A DNA stretch of 64,000 bases from JAXGOI01 sp040767605 (GTDB lineage Bacteria > Bacillota > Dehalobacteriia > UBA4068). Every line of letters begins with the position of its first letter. The first letter of the stretch is position 1. Positions 15,949-26,864 of this stretch are shown one piece after another. Below the pieces are notes generated by a model, which searched no databases, was not told the DNA's origin, and worked only from the letters and a program-made list of their open reading frames with translations. Location: positions 930,001 to 994,000 of the forward strand of contig JAXGOI010000001.1 of the NCBI GenBank assembly GCA_040767605.1. Direction: 5' to 3'. Position numbers and translations under genes: made by a program.

Positions 15949-18537
15949 TTAATTATCTTCCTCTTTTTTGGTGTTTTCCTTATTGGTTTCTTTCTTATTG
16001 GTTTCTTCACCGGAATTTGAATTATCCTTTTTATTCTTTACGGAAGAGGCCTCAGCTTTTTCTTCAGCTTTTTGAGGCTTTTTACCAAAAACTACTTCTT
16101 CACCCTCAACCGAGGCATAAATAGTATCCCCGGGGTTAAATTCATGCCGTAAGAGAGCCTCCGAGAGAGGATCTTCCAAATGGCGGAGAATTGCCCTGCG
16201 TAAGGGTCTGGCGCCATAGGCTTCATCAAAGCCGGTTTTAGCCAGGAAGGTATAAACGCTTTCAGCCACCTCCATATTCATACCCTGCTCGCCAAGGCGT
16301 TTTTTAACATCGTTCATCATCAGCTTGGCAATGGCATTAATATCCTCATTATTAAGGGGCCGGAAGACAATAATATCGTCAATTCTGTTAATGAATTCCG
16401 GGCGGAATGTGCTTTTAAGGGCGGTAAACATTTTTTCTTTAAGGGCCTCATATTCATCCTGCTCTTTTTTAGTGCCGGTATCAAAACCCATAAGCTTTTC
16501 TTGTCTCAATGTAGATGCCCCTACATTGGAGGTCATAATAATAACGGTATTTCTGAAATCCACGGTGCGGCCTTTGGAATCCGTCAAACGGCCGTCCTCC
16601 AATACCTGTAAAAGCATATTGAAAACATCCGGATGGGCCTTTTCTATTTCATCCAAAAGCAAAACGCAATAGGGGCGCCTTCTAACGGCCTCTGTAAGCT
16701 GGCCTCCCTCGTCAAAGCCAATATATCCGGGGGGGGCGCCTACTAAACGGGAAACGGAGTGCTTCTCCATATATTCGCTCATATCCAAACGAACCATAGA
16801 TTCATCCGTGCCGAACATTGTATTGGCCAAAGCTTTTGCCAGCTCTGTTTTACCTACCCCGGTGGGGCCCAGGAAAATAAATGAGCCTATGGGGCGGCGG
16901 GCATCTTTAAGCCCGGCCCTTGCCCTGCGCACAGCCCGGGCAATACTGCTTACAGCTTCATTCTGCCCGATAACCCTGGTATGGAGATGCTCCTCAAGAT
17001 TTAAGAGCCTGTCCTTTTCTTCTTCCTGAAGCTTGGTAACGGGAATTCCCGTCCAATTAGCTAAAACCTCGGCAATTTCCTCCGGGCCGACTAAAGAGGT
17101 AGCCGCCGTTTTGCTTTTTTCCCAGTTTTCTCTTTGATCATGCAATTCCTGATTTAACTGCTTTTCCCTGTCTCTGAAATCTGCCGCTTTTTCATACTCC
17201 TGAGTGGCTATGGCGGCTTCTTTTTCTTTGCGTACCTGGGCAAGCTCATTTTCTAAATTTTTTAAATCCAAAGGCGCCGTATGAGATTCCAGCCTTACCT
17301 TAGAGCAAGCCTCATCCATTAAATCTATGGCCTTATCCGGTAAAAAGCGCTCCGTTAAATAACGGGAGGAGAGGCTAACCGCCGCGGCGATGGCCTCATC
17401 GCTGATTTTTACCCTGTGATGAGCCTCATATTTATCCCTGAGGCCTTCCAGAATTAAAATGGTATCCTCAAGAGTGGGCTCGCCTACTGTTACCGGCTGA
17501 AAACGCCTTTCCAAAGCGGCGTCCTTTTCTATATATTTACGGTATTCATCTAAAGTTGTGGCGCCTACGCATTGGAGCTCCCCCCGAGAAAGGGCGGGCT
17601 TTAGAATATTTGCGGCATCTATTGAGCCTTCCGCCGCCCCCGCGCCTACCAGAGTATGCAATTCATCAATAAAAAGAATTACCTCCTGAGAATTGCGGAC
17701 TTCATCCACAACCTTTTTCATTCTTTCTTCAAAATCGCCCCGGTATTTTGAGCCTGCAACTATGGAAGACATATCTATTGTAATTACCCTTTTATTTAAA
17801 AGGGTTTCCGGAACTTTGCCGGCAATTATTTGCTGGGCCAGCCCCTCAACAATAGCTGTTTTACCCACCCCCGGCTCGCCGATTAAAACCGGATTATTTT
17901 TAGTGCGCCGGGAGAGAATTTGAATTACCCTTTGAATTTCCTGGGCTCTGCCTATAACAGGGTCCAGCTTATTCTCTTTAGCCATTTGAGTAAGGTCTCT
18001 GCCGAAATCATCTAAAGTTGGGGTGGAGCTTTTGCCCTGAGCGCCCTTTGAGGCCTTCCCCATACCCTCCGGGGGCTGGGGAGTGCTGCCGGGGGAGCCC
18101 GGTACATGCATAATGCCTTGGGTAAGAACACTATAAACATGCTTCCTCATTTGCTCCTGATTTGTGGCGGTAGCCTCCCAAATTATTCTGGCGGCCTGGC
18201 CTTCGGTTTCTCCAACTAAGCCAAGGAGCAAATGCTCCGTACCTACATAATTTACCCCCATTTTAGCGGCTTCCTGAATAGCCATTTCCAATACACTTTT
18301 TGCCCGGGGGGAATAGCCTTTAAAAGCCCCCCCGCCGCTTTGCTTATTTAAAGCGGCTAAAACCTGCTCTTTGCCTAAGCCTAAATGATGAAGAATTTGG
18401 GCCGCCAGGTTTTTACCCTCAATAAGAATAGCTAAAAGAATATGCTCGGTGCAGGCAATACCGTCTCCATATTCTACAGCCGCCTTCTCTGCCAGTTTTA
18501 AAACCGTTTGAGCATTTTCTGTCATTTTATTAATCAT
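15949..18537 (-). CDS. clpC: ATP-dependent unfoldase ClpC
   Basis: This 862-residue class I Clp ATPase has a double Clp-N domain (1-145), AAA+ domain 1 with Walker A GEPGVGKTAIVEG, a middle coiled coil with a UVR-like segment (ATQEYEKAADFRDREKQL), AAA+ domain 2 with GPTGVGKTELAKAL, and the C-terminal D2 small domain. ClpC feeds substrates, including proteins with phospho-arginine marks made by McsB, to ClpP. The last ~40 residues are a Lys/Glu/Asn/Thr-rich tail longer than usual. The start overlaps the mcsB end by 8 nt, implying coupled translation within the CtsR regulon. Confidence 0.96.
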   Translation of the reverse strand: MINKMTENAQTVLKLAEKAAVEYGDGIACTEHILLAILIEGKNLAAQILHHLGLGKEQVLAALNKQSGGGAFKGYSPRAKSVLEMAIQEAAKMGVNYVGTEHLLLGLVGETEGQAARIIWEATATNQEQMRKHVYSVLTQGIMHVPGSPGSTPQPPEGMGKASKGAQGKSSTPTLDDFGRDLTQMAKENKLDPVIGRAQEIQRVIQILSRRTKNNPVLIGEPGVGKTAIVEGLAQQIIAGKVPETLLNKRVITIDMSSIVAGSKYRGDFEERMKKVVDEVRNSQEVILFIDELHTLVGAGAAEGSIDAANILKPALSRGELQCVGATTLDEYRKYIEKDAALERRFQPVTVGEPTLEDTILILEGLRDKYEAHHRVKISDEAIAAAVSLSSRYLTERFLPDKAIDLMDEACSKVRLESHTAPLDLKNLENELAQVRKEKEAAIATQEYEKAADFRDREKQLNQELHDQRENWEKSKTAATSLVGPEEIAEVLANWTGIPVTKLQEEEKDRLLNLEEHLHTRVIGQNEAVSSIARAVRRARAGLKDARRPIGSFIFLGPTGVGKTELAKALANTMFGTDESMVRLDMSEYMEKHSVSRLVGAPPGYIGFDEGGQLTEAVRRRPYCVLLLDEIEKAHPDVFNMLLQVLEDGRLTDSKGRTVDFRNTVIIMTSNVGASTLRQEKLMGFDTGTKKEQDEYEALKEKMFTALKSTFRPEFINRIDDIIVFRPLNNEDINAIAKLMMNDVKKRLGEQGMNMEVAESVYTFLAKTGFDEAYGARPLRRAILRHLEDPLSEALLRHEFNPGDTIYASVEGEEVVFGKKPQKAEEKAEASSVKNKKDNSNSGEETNKKETNKENTKKEEDN

Positions 18538-19705
18538 TATTTTTCACCTCCGCATTTTCTGCTAAAATATTTCTTAAAATTTCTGCCCTTTCCCAATCCC
18601 TTAAACCGGGGGTTAGGGCTTTATTGCTGTTTAATTCCAAATAGGCCGGCTGCCCCTTCATCATCATTTCATTAATTTTTGCTCTTGTCAGGCCTTTAAT
18701 TATTCCCATATCCATACCCAGCCTAATTTGAGAAAGCCTTTCCATCATTTCCTGGCTGGTAATGGTTCTGCCGTAAAGCAATATTCCATAAGAGCGCCAA
18801 ATGCCGTCATATAAAAGAATGGGGTTTTTCTCCCGCCATAAAAGCCGGGCTTTTCTTTCTGCCCCAACTATATTGGTAATAGCGCTTTTTAATATGTCGA
18901 TTATTTCTTCTTCGCTTTTCCCCAGGGTTATTTGATTTGAAATTTGGAATAAATTCCCCCGGGCCTTGCTGCCTTCGCCGTATAAGCCCCTTACCGTAAG
19001 GCCTAAACGGGGCAGATTGGCAAAAATCTCCTCCGCCTCCTTAGCCATAACCAGGGCGGGTAAATGCAGCATAGCCGAAGCTCTGAGGCCCGTCCCCACA
19101 TTTGTAGGGCAGGCGGTAAGAAAGCCGAATTGGGGGTTAAAAGCCAAATTTAATTCCTTTGCCAGGTAATCCTCTAATTTAGAGGCTCTTTCCCAGGCTT
19201 TTTCTAATTGCAGGCCGGGGGTAAAAACCTGCAGCCTTAAATGGTCTTCCTCATTTACCATAATGGCGGCTTTAGCATCTTTGCTAATGCCAACCCCTGA
19301 GCCTGCCCTGCCTTGGGCCAGCTCCGGGCTGATAATATGCTTTTCCAAAAGAGATTGCCTTTTTAATGGAGTAAGGAGCATAATATCATAATAGGTAAAT
19401 TTATATTCCGGCAGGGCCTCAATGGCTTTAGCTAATTTTTGAGAAAGGGCCCTGGCCCCTTTGGGGGGCAGTTTATGAGGGAATACCTCCCCTTCTAAAT
19501 TCCTGGCCAGGCGAATCCGGCTGCTGAGGACAATATCCCCGCATGGCTCCCCCCCTTTAGACCAGGGTATTTCATAACCGCTGAATATATCCTCCCCCTG
19601 TTTTTTTTCGCCAGGGGTTTCCCCCTGATTTGTATCTTCCCGGCTATTTATATTTTCTTCAGGAATATATTTAAAATCCTCATTTTGCTGATTACTCTCA
19701 CTCAT
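18530..19705 (-). CDS. mcsB: protein arginine kinase McsB
   Basis: Related to phosphagen kinases. It has VLSSRIRLARNLEGEVF, the active-site segment CPTNVGTGLRASAMLHLP and a C-terminal DGIWRSYGILLYGR part. McsB phosphorylates arginines, marking proteins for ClpCP and inactivating CtsR. The ATG at 19705 is chosen because AGGTGA lies 7 nt upstream and it overlaps the mcsA stop by 8 nt; the longer frame reads back into mcsA. The first ~55 residues are an acidic, Asn/Gln/Glu-rich stretch ahead of the catalytic domain, longer than the family norm as I know it. Confidence 0.94.
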   Translation of the reverse strand: MSESNQQNEDFKYIPEENINSREDTNQGETPGEKKQGEDIFSGYEIPWSKGGEPCGDIVLSSRIRLARNLEGEVFPHKLPPKGARALSQKLAKAIEALPEYKFTYYDIMLLTPLKRQSLLEKHIISPELAQGRAGSGVGISKDAKAAIMVNEEDHLRLQVFTPGLQLEKAWERASKLEDYLAKELNLAFNPQFGFLTACPTNVGTGLRASAMLHLPALVMAKEAEEIFANLPRLGLTVRGLYGEGSKARGNLFQISNQITLGKSEEEIIDILKSAITNIVGAERKARLLWREKNPILLYDGIWRSYGILLYGRTITSQEMMERLSQIRLGMDMGIIKGLTRAKINEMMMKGQPAYLELNSNKALTPGLRDWERAEILRNILAENAEVKNND

Positions 19706-20195
19706 GGCCTTCACCTGCCTTTTCTGCTTCAAGAAGGCGAATTTGATCCCGAATTTTCGCGGCCTCCTCATACTTTTCTTCCTGAACAAGATGAATCAGC
19801 CTGCTTTTTAAAGATTCCAGCATATTCGGCTCTTCTTTTAATTTTGCCGGCAGCTTGCCCCGGTGGAAATCCCCCCCGTGAATTCGGGAGAACAATGATT
19901 TAAAGTCATTTTCAAAGCTTGTATAACATTGGGGGCAGCCGGGCTTGCCGGAATTTTTTAATTCAGCATAATATATGCCGCAATAGGGGCATTGCTTTTC
20001 CTCCTTTGCCGGGCGCGCCTTAAAATTTGTAAAAAAGGAAGGGAATATTTTATGAAAGTTTAAATCCGGCATTATGTTTAAATGCCCTGATTGCGCTGCG
20101 CATTCCTGGCATAAATGCTCTTCATGCCTTATGCCGTTTTTTATGCTGATGCTGTGTACCTCGGCCGGGCGGCATTGGCATTTTTGACATAGCAT
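19698..20195 (-). CDS. mcsA: McsA, activator of McsB kinase (zinc-finger/UVR protein)
   Basis: This 165-residue protein has two pairs of CxxC zinc-binding motifs (CQKCQC, CQECAAQ, then CPYCG and CPQCYTSF) and a C-terminal UVR motif (EEKYEEAAKIRDQIRLLEAE). McsA binds and activates McsB and helps control CtsR and ClpC. Its AGGAGG lies inside the end of ctsR and the two genes are 2 nt apart, so translation is coupled. Confidence 0.95.
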   Translation of the reverse strand: MLCQKCQCRPAEVHSISIKNGIRHEEHLCQECAAQSGHLNIMPDLNFHKIFPSFFTNFKARPAKEEKQCPYCGIYYAELKNSGKPGCPQCYTSFENDFKSLFSRIHGGDFHRGKLPAKLKEEPNMLESLKSRLIHLVQEEKYEEAAKIRDQIRLLEAEKAGEGHE

Positions 20196-20197
20196 TT

Positions 20198-20677
20198 TTA
20201 TTCCTCCTTTTCAAAGTCTTCCCTCAATATATTCAAAAGCACCTTTTGCATTAGTCTGCCCCGTAAATCATAATGGCTCTGGTAGGCCTTATTTAATACC
20301 TCATTCCCAATAAGGCTTTTAATTAGCGTGCCCTCTCTTGAGGTTAAAAAACCCTCTTCAACTAAACGGGAAATCAGGCCTTCCCCCTCCTGCTGGCTTA
20401 CGCTTTTATTACCGGTTTCAGATACCAGGGAATTTAAATCCCCCTCCGGGCTAAGGGCAAGCTTAATTATTCTTATATAGCCCCCGCCCCCCCGGCGGCT
20501 TTCCACATAATACCCCTGGCTGGGGTTAAAGCGGGTTTCCAATACATAATTAATTTGCGACGGCACGCACATAAAAGTTTCAGCCAAATCGCTGCGGCAA
20601 AGCTCCAAAATGCCTTTATTGCTTTGAGCCATTAAAGATTTTAAATACTCCTCGATTTGTTTTGCCAGAGTACTCAT
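20198..20677 (-). CDS. ctsR: transcriptional repressor CtsR
   Basis: From the ATG at 20677 the protein has 159 residues. It shows an N-terminal winged helix (LAKQIEEYLKSLM, SDLAETFMCVPSQINYVLETRF) with the glycine-rich wing ESRRGGGGYIRI that contacts DNA. CtsR represses clp genes and is inactivated by heat and by McsB. The start is preceded by GGAAGGG at about 10 nt; an upstream in-frame ATG has no site. It is the first gene of ctsR-mcsA-mcsB-clpC and probably represses its own operon through the operator at 20856-20872. Confidence 0.95.
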   Translation of the reverse strand: MSTLAKQIEEYLKSLMAQSNKGILELCRSDLAETFMCVPSQINYVLETRFNPSQGYYVESRRGGGGYIRIIKLALSPEGDLNSLVSETGNKSVSQQEGEGLISRLVEEGFLTSREGTLIKSLIGNEVLNKAYQSHYDLRGRLMQKVLLNILREDFEKEE

Positions 20678-20723
20678 ATTTTCACAACCCTTCCTACTCC
20701 GATGCAAGGCCAGTATAATGGAA

Positions 20724-20781
20724 AAAAGGGCAATTTGCTTTAGGCAAATAATCCCAAATACTTAGGGAGCCCTGCCCTTTT
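20724..20781 (-). promoter_or_regulatory. leader hairpin with T-run in the ctsR mRNA, possible attenuator
   Basis: In the minus-strand leader AAAAGGGCA (20781-20773) can pair with TGCCCTTTT (20732-20724), directly followed by more T residues (T6 in total). A smaller ATTTGC/GCAAAT hairpin lies inside. The shape resembles a terminator placed between the ctsR promoter and the ctsR start. The 40-nt loop makes the function uncertain. Confidence 0.45.
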
Positions 20782-20855
20782 ATAAGCTCAGGCCTTAAGT
20801 AATTTTAGACCGCAAACAGGGCCTTATTCAGGGTAATAAGCTTGCTTTAGCCCCA

Positions 20856-20872
20856 TCTGACCTTCTTTGACC
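20856..20872 (-). promoter_or_regulatory. CtsR operator
   Basis: On the minus strand GGTCAAA-GAA-GGTCAGA, a direct heptad repeat with 3-nt spacing. It matches the CtsR box RGTCAAANANRGTCAAA at 15-16 positions and covers roughly +2 to +18 of the promoter just upstream. Confidence 0.88.
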
Positions 20873-20880
20873 TTAAGTCT

Positions 20881-20911
20881 ATTATACACCAAACACCCCC
20901 TGCTTATTCAA
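20881..20911 (-). promoter_or_regulatory. sigma-A promoter of the ctsR-mcsA-mcsB-clpC operon
   Basis: TATAAT (20886-20881) with TTGAAT (20911-20906) 19 nt upstream on the minus strand. The spacing is long, but the position just ahead of the CtsR box supports it. Confidence 0.65.
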
Positions 20912-21057
20912 GCCTCATATTCAGGCATTTTAGGGGGTTTTAGTGGCAAATAGGCTGTTTTTTAGCTGTTTTACCCTGTTTATTATCTGTTTTTTAGGCA
21001 TTACAGCGGATTACTGACCTTTCCTGACCTTTAAATTACAAGCGTTTTAAATCCAAA

Positions 21058-21091
21058 ATAAAAACCCCCCAAGCTTATGCTTGAGGGGGAA
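21058..21091 (-). terminator. terminator of the rRNA-tRNA operon
   Basis: On the minus strand CCCCC-T-CAAGC pairs with GCTTG-GGGGG around a short loop (one bulge) and is followed by T5. It lies directly after tRNA-Asn. Confidence 0.88.
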
Positions 21092-21095
21092 AAAT

Positions 21096-21170
21096 TGGCT
21101 CCCCGAGTTGGATTCGAACCAACAACCCTTCGGTTAACAGCCGAATGCTCTACCGTTGAGCTATCAGGGA
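21096..21170 (-). tRNA. tRNA-Asn (GTT)
   Basis: A 75-nt cloverleaf with anticodon GTT and encoded CCA. It is the last gene of the rRNA operon, 22 nt after 5S rRNA. Confidence 0.95.
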
Positions 21171-21192
21171 ACAATATTTATTTAAACTTAAA

Positions 21193-21308
21193 CCTGGCAG
21201 TGCCCTACTCTTCCGGGGACCTGCGTCCCAAGTACCATCGGCGCAGGAGAGCTTAACTTCTGTGTTCGGGATGGGAACAGGTGTGGCCTCTCCGCCATAA
21301 CCGCCAGG
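21193..21308 (-). rRNA. rrf: 5S ribosomal RNA
   Basis: About 116 nt. The ends CCTGGCGG/ACTGCCAGG pair as helix I, and the conserved CCCATCCCGAACACAG and GAAGTTAAGC segments are present. Boundaries are set by the terminal helix. Confidence 0.95.
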
Positions 21309-21325
21309 AAACTTTATTTTCTCTA

Positions 21326-21357
21326 TTCAAATCTTCTTTTGTTCAAATCTTCTTTTG
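21326..21357. repeat. perfect 16-bp tandem duplication
   Basis: TTCAAATCTTCTTTTG occurs twice head-to-tail in the 23S-5S spacer. The rest of the spacer (21309-21529) holds only the 23S 3' processing strand. Confidence 0.9.
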
Positions 21358-21474
21358 TTATACCCTCTTTGTTTACTAACTTAGTATAACATTTATTCCC
21401 GCCTTTATCCAGCAATTGTCATTTTACTATATTTCTTTTGCTTTTGCAAGAATTCTTTAGTCTTTTTCAGACTT

Positions 21475-21498
21475 CTGTTCTTCCAAAACTACACAGTG
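21475..21498 (-). other. 23S rRNA processing stem, 3' strand
   Basis: This 24-nt segment is complementary at 22 of 24 positions to 24859-24882, placed on the other side of the 23S gene. Together they form the long duplex in the precursor that RNase III normally cuts. Confidence 0.8.
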
Positions 21499-21650
21499 AA
21501 TCGCTTTCTTTAAGACTTAAAGGTCAAGCCCTCGACCTATTAGTACCGGTCAGCTCCGGGCATTGCTGCCCTTCCACATCCGGCCTATCTACCAGTTAGT
21601 CTTTCTGGAGTCTTACCAGCTTTTGCTGTGGGAAATCTCATCTTGAGGGG

Positions 21651-21683
<33 letters not shown>

Positions 21684-21800
21684 CGTCCGAACATAGCTAC
21701 CCAGCTGTACCTTTGGCAAGATAACTGGTGCACCAGCGGTTCGTCCACCCCGGTCCTCTCGTACTAGGGACAGATCCTCTCAAATTTCCTGCGCCTGCGA

Positions 21801-21843
<43 letters not shown>

Positions 21844-21851
21844 ACGTACCA

Positions 21852-21885
<34 letters not shown>

Positions 21886-21889
21886 ACTA

Positions 21890-21998
<109 letters not shown>

Positions 21999-22021
21999 GA
22001 CGGCCCTTCCACTCGGAACCG

Positions 22022-22073
<52 letters not shown>

Positions 22074-22119
22074 CAAGCTCCCTTCTGCCTTTACACTCTG
22101 CGTCCGGTTTCCATCCGGA

Positions 22120-22179
<60 letters not shown>

Positions 22180-22437
22180 TCCGCCTGACACTGTCCACCA
22201 GCCGGCTTACGGCGTGATGTTAGAATTTCAGTACACCAAGAGTGGTATCCCAACGGTGGCTCCACTAAGACTAGCGTCCTAGCTTCTATGCCTCCCACCT
22301 ATGCTGTACATGATATACCAAAACCCAATATCAGGTTGCAGTAAAGCTCCACGGGGTCTTTCTGTCCTGTCGCAGGTAACCGGTATCTTCACCGGTATTA
22401 CAATTTCACCGAGCCCCTTGTTGAGACAGTGCCCAAA

Positions 22438-22522
<85 letters not shown>

Positions 22523-23238
22523 TGGGGCTTCAATTCAAACCTTCGCGTTGCCGCTAAGCTCTCCTCTTAACCTTCCAGCACCGGGCAGGCGTCAGCGCCT
22601 ATACGTCGTCTTTCGACTTTGCAGGTGCCTGTGTTTTTGATAAACAGTCGCTTGGGCCTCTTCTCTGCGGCCCCCTCATGCTTCATCAGTTAAAATGTCA
22701 CACTATCGGGGCACCCCTTCTCCCTAAGTTACGGGGTCATTTTGCCGAGTTCCTTAACAAAGGTTCTCTCGCGCGCCTTAGATTTCTCATCCTATCTACC
22801 TGTGTCGGTTTGCGGTACGGGTACCTGCAACCTCGTTAGAGGCTTTTCTTGACAGTTTAGGATCAGCCAGTTCGCTACTAAATTTCGCTCCCCATCACCT
22901 CTCAGAGTTTATGAATGGCGGATTTGCCTACCATTCCTCCTACCTGCTTGGACCCACTCGACCAACGGTGGGCTGTGCCTACCTTCCTGTGTCACCCCAT
23001 CCTAATAACGGTTACAGTTAGTACTGGAATCTTAACCAGTTGTCCATCGCCTACGCTTTACGCCTCGGCTTAGGTCCCGACTTACCCTGGGCGGACGAGC
23101 CTTCCCCAGGAATCCTTAGATTTTCGGCGGGCAGGATTCTCACCTGCCTTATCGTGTACTCATACCGGCATTCTCACTTCTGTACGCTCCACCACTCCTT
23201 ACGGTATAGCTTCGATGCATACAGAACGCTCCCCTACC

Positions 23239-23586
23239 GATTGTGTGTGTAATTAAAACAATTGCTGATATCTTTGCCTAACACATATTCTTGTTGTGTT
23301 TAACATCTTTAAACCCAACTCAGTTGTTGTGTTTAATATTTTTAAACTCAACTTAATTGTTGTGTTTAATATCCTTAAACTCAACTTAATTGTTGTGTTT
23401 AATATCCTTAAACTCAACTTAATTGTTGTGTTTAATATCCTTAAACTCAACTCAATTGTTGTGTTTAATATCCTTAAACTCAACTCAATTGTTGTGTTTT
23501 AGCTTAAAGCATTTGGCGCTGCTCGTTACCTCGCACCGCAAATCACATTAACCAATATCGCAATTATCTTAATTACACACACAATC
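23239..23586 (-). other. intervening sequence (IVS) in helix 45 of 23S rRNA
   Basis: The ordinary helix 45 context is intact on both sides: ACCGAAGCTTAGGGATTG on one side and CAATCGGTAGGGGAGCG on the other. Instead of a ~20-nt hairpin there are about 350 nt. The base is a perfect 18-bp stem (23239-23256 with 23569-23586) that continues past small mismatches through AATTGC and GATAT to about 30 bp. This is the site and architecture of known IVSs (for example Salmonella helix 45), which RNase III removes, leaving 23S rRNA in two pieces. Excision here is inferred. Confidence 0.88.
23291..23501 (-). repeat. tandem array of six 33-bp hairpin units inside the 23S IVS
   Basis: Six complete head-to-tail units begin at 23291, 23324, 23357, 23390, 23423 and 23456, with a partial seventh from 23489. 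Units 3-6 are nearly identical; unit 1 is most diverged. Each unit on the minus strand holds an 11-position stem GTTGAGTTTAA/TTAAACACAAC with one A-A mismatch and a 5-nt loop. The array would therefore fold as a row of six small hairpins on top of the IVS base stem. Because 33 is a multiple of 3, spurious open frames occur on both strands. Confidence 0.92.
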
Positions 23587-23634
23587 CCTAAGCTTCGGTG
23601 GTGTGCTTGAGCCCCGTTACATTTTCGGCGCAGG

Positions 23635-23670
<36 letters not shown>

Positions 23671-24267
23671 TGGTGGCTGCTTCTGAGCCAACATCCTGGT
23701 TGTTTACGCGACCCTACATCCTTTTCCACTTAGCACACACTTTGGGACCTTAGCTGTAGATCTGGGCTGTTTCCCTTTCGACTATGAAGCTTATCCCCCA
23801 CAGTCTGACTCCCGTGCTTATATTAATGGCATTCGTAGTTTGTGAAAGTTCGGTAACCTGGTAAGGCCCCTAGCCAAAACAGTGCTCTACCGCCATTAAT
23901 AACGCTACGAGGCTAGCCCTAAAGCTATTTCGGGGAGAACCAGCTATCTCCCGGTTCGATTGGCATTTCACCCCTACCCACACCTCATCCCCTCACTTTT
24001 TAACGTAAGTCGGTTCGGGCCTCCGCTCAGTCTTACCTAAGTTTCACCCTGGACATGGGTAGATCACCGGGTTTCGGGTCTACGATTACAGACTACTCGC
24101 CCTATTAAGACTCGCTTTCGCTACGGCTTCGTCTCTTCAACTTAACCTCGCCTGCAATCGTAACTCGCCGGTCCGTTCTACAAAAAGTACGCCATCACAC
24201 ATTTAAAGTGCTCTGACGGTTTGTAAGCATATGGTTTCAGGTTCTTTTTCACTCCCCTCCCGGGGTG

Positions 24268-24307
<40 letters not shown>

Positions 24308-24858
24308 GCCAAGGAGTATTTAGCCTTGGGGGGTGGGCCCCCCGGATTCCCACGGGGTTTCACGTGTCCCGCGGTACTTAGGATACTTCCCTCGCACTTA
24401 AGCTTTCACCTACAGGGCTTTTACCTTCTTTGGCGGGACTTTCCAGTCCTCTTCAATTAGCTCTTGCTTGATTGCGGAAGTCCTGCAACCCCAAGTGCCG
24501 AAACACTTGGTTTAGGCTCTTCCCTCTTCGCTCGCCGCTACTGGGGGAATCGAGTTTTCTTTCTTTTCCTCCGGGTAATTAGATGTTTCAGTTCCCCGGG
24601 TTGTCTTCATATACCTATTTTATTCAGTATATGATGCATGGATATTATTCCATGCGGGTTGCCCCATTCGGATATCTCCGGATCTTTGCCTGCTTACGGC
24701 TCCCCGAAGCTTTTCGCAGTTAACCACGTCCTTCTTCGACTCTTGGCACCTAGGCATCCGCCATACGCTCTTATTATCTTGACCTTTTCTTCCTAAATTT
24801 CATTGTAATACCAGATTAACCTATCTCTAGGCCAATCCGGTTACCTTTTTGCGCTTTC

Positions 24859-24882
24859 CACTGTGTAGTTTTCAAAGAACAG
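24859..24882 (-). other. 23S rRNA processing stem, 5' strand
   Basis: This segment pairs with 21475-21498 (22 of 24 positions) to loop out the 23S precursor. It contains CTTTGAAAACT, which resembles the antitermination boxA found in rrn operons. The 16S-23S spacer (24785-24974) contains no tRNA gene. Confidence 0.75.
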
Positions 24883-24898
24883 GTGCCAGATGACTATA

Positions 24899-24928
24899 GA
24901 AGTCCCTGGGAACCAAATAGTGAATGCC
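24899..24928 (-). other. 16S rRNA processing stem, 3' strand
   Basis: GGCATTCACTATTTGGTTCC pairs, with G-U wobbles and one bulge, with the segment at 26674-26702 upstream of 16S. A small hairpin GTTTGGC/GCCAAAC (24947-24964) lies between this and the 16S 3' end. Confidence 0.7.
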
Positions 24929-24970
24929 TCAACCGACCTAGGATACGTTTGGCAACAGCCAAACGGAACT

Positions 24971-26560
<1,590 letters not shown>

Positions 26561-26673
26561 TATATCTTTGCCGAAGCATTGATTATCTTTATTTCGAGCC
26601 TTTTGGCTCTTCTTTTAACCTTTTGAATATTTCTTTCGGAATATAACTAAAGGACTTTTTTTTACGCTTTTTT

Positions 26674-26702
26674 GGCATTTCACTATTTAGTTCTCAAAGA
26701 CC
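26674..26702 (-). other. 16S rRNA processing stem, 5' strand, with boxA-like element
   Basis: GGTCTTTGAGAACTAAATAG is complementary to the 16S trailer at 24899-24928. CTTTGAGAACT resembles boxA. Confidence 0.7.
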
Positions 26703-26734
26703 TCTGCTTCTCTCGCCCTTATGGGCGCTCCGCT

Positions 26735-26764
26735 ATTGTATCATTTCCTATCACCTTTTGTCAA
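26735..26764 (-). promoter_or_regulatory. rRNA operon promoter P2
   Basis: TTGACA (26764-26759), an 18-nt spacer and TACAAT (26740-26735) on the minus strand. A small CGCCC/GGGCG hairpin (26714-26727) follows in the leader. Confidence 0.88.
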
Positions 26765-26831
26765 CTGCTTTTTTAGGGGCTTTTAAACAAAATTCTAAGA
26801 AATATACTTGGTTTCTTGCGGAACGGCTTTT

Positions 26832-26860
26832 ATTCTACCACAGTATAAAGCCTATGTCAA
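26832..26860 (-). promoter_or_regulatory. rRNA operon promoter P1
   Basis: TTGACA (26860-26855), a 17-nt spacer and TAGAAT (26837-26832) on the minus strand, about 95 nt upstream of P2. Tandem promoters are typical of rrn operons. Confidence 0.87.
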
Positions 26861-26864
26861 GGCA

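Noticed and set aside
23291..23501. CRISPR-like direct repeats
   Set aside because: Units are contiguous with no spacers and lie inside rRNA; no cas genes in the window.
23253..23502. Open reading frames on both strands made of 11-residue repeats
   Set aside because: They lie inside 23S rRNA; the 33-bp repeat length keeps all frames open. No ribosome-binding site.
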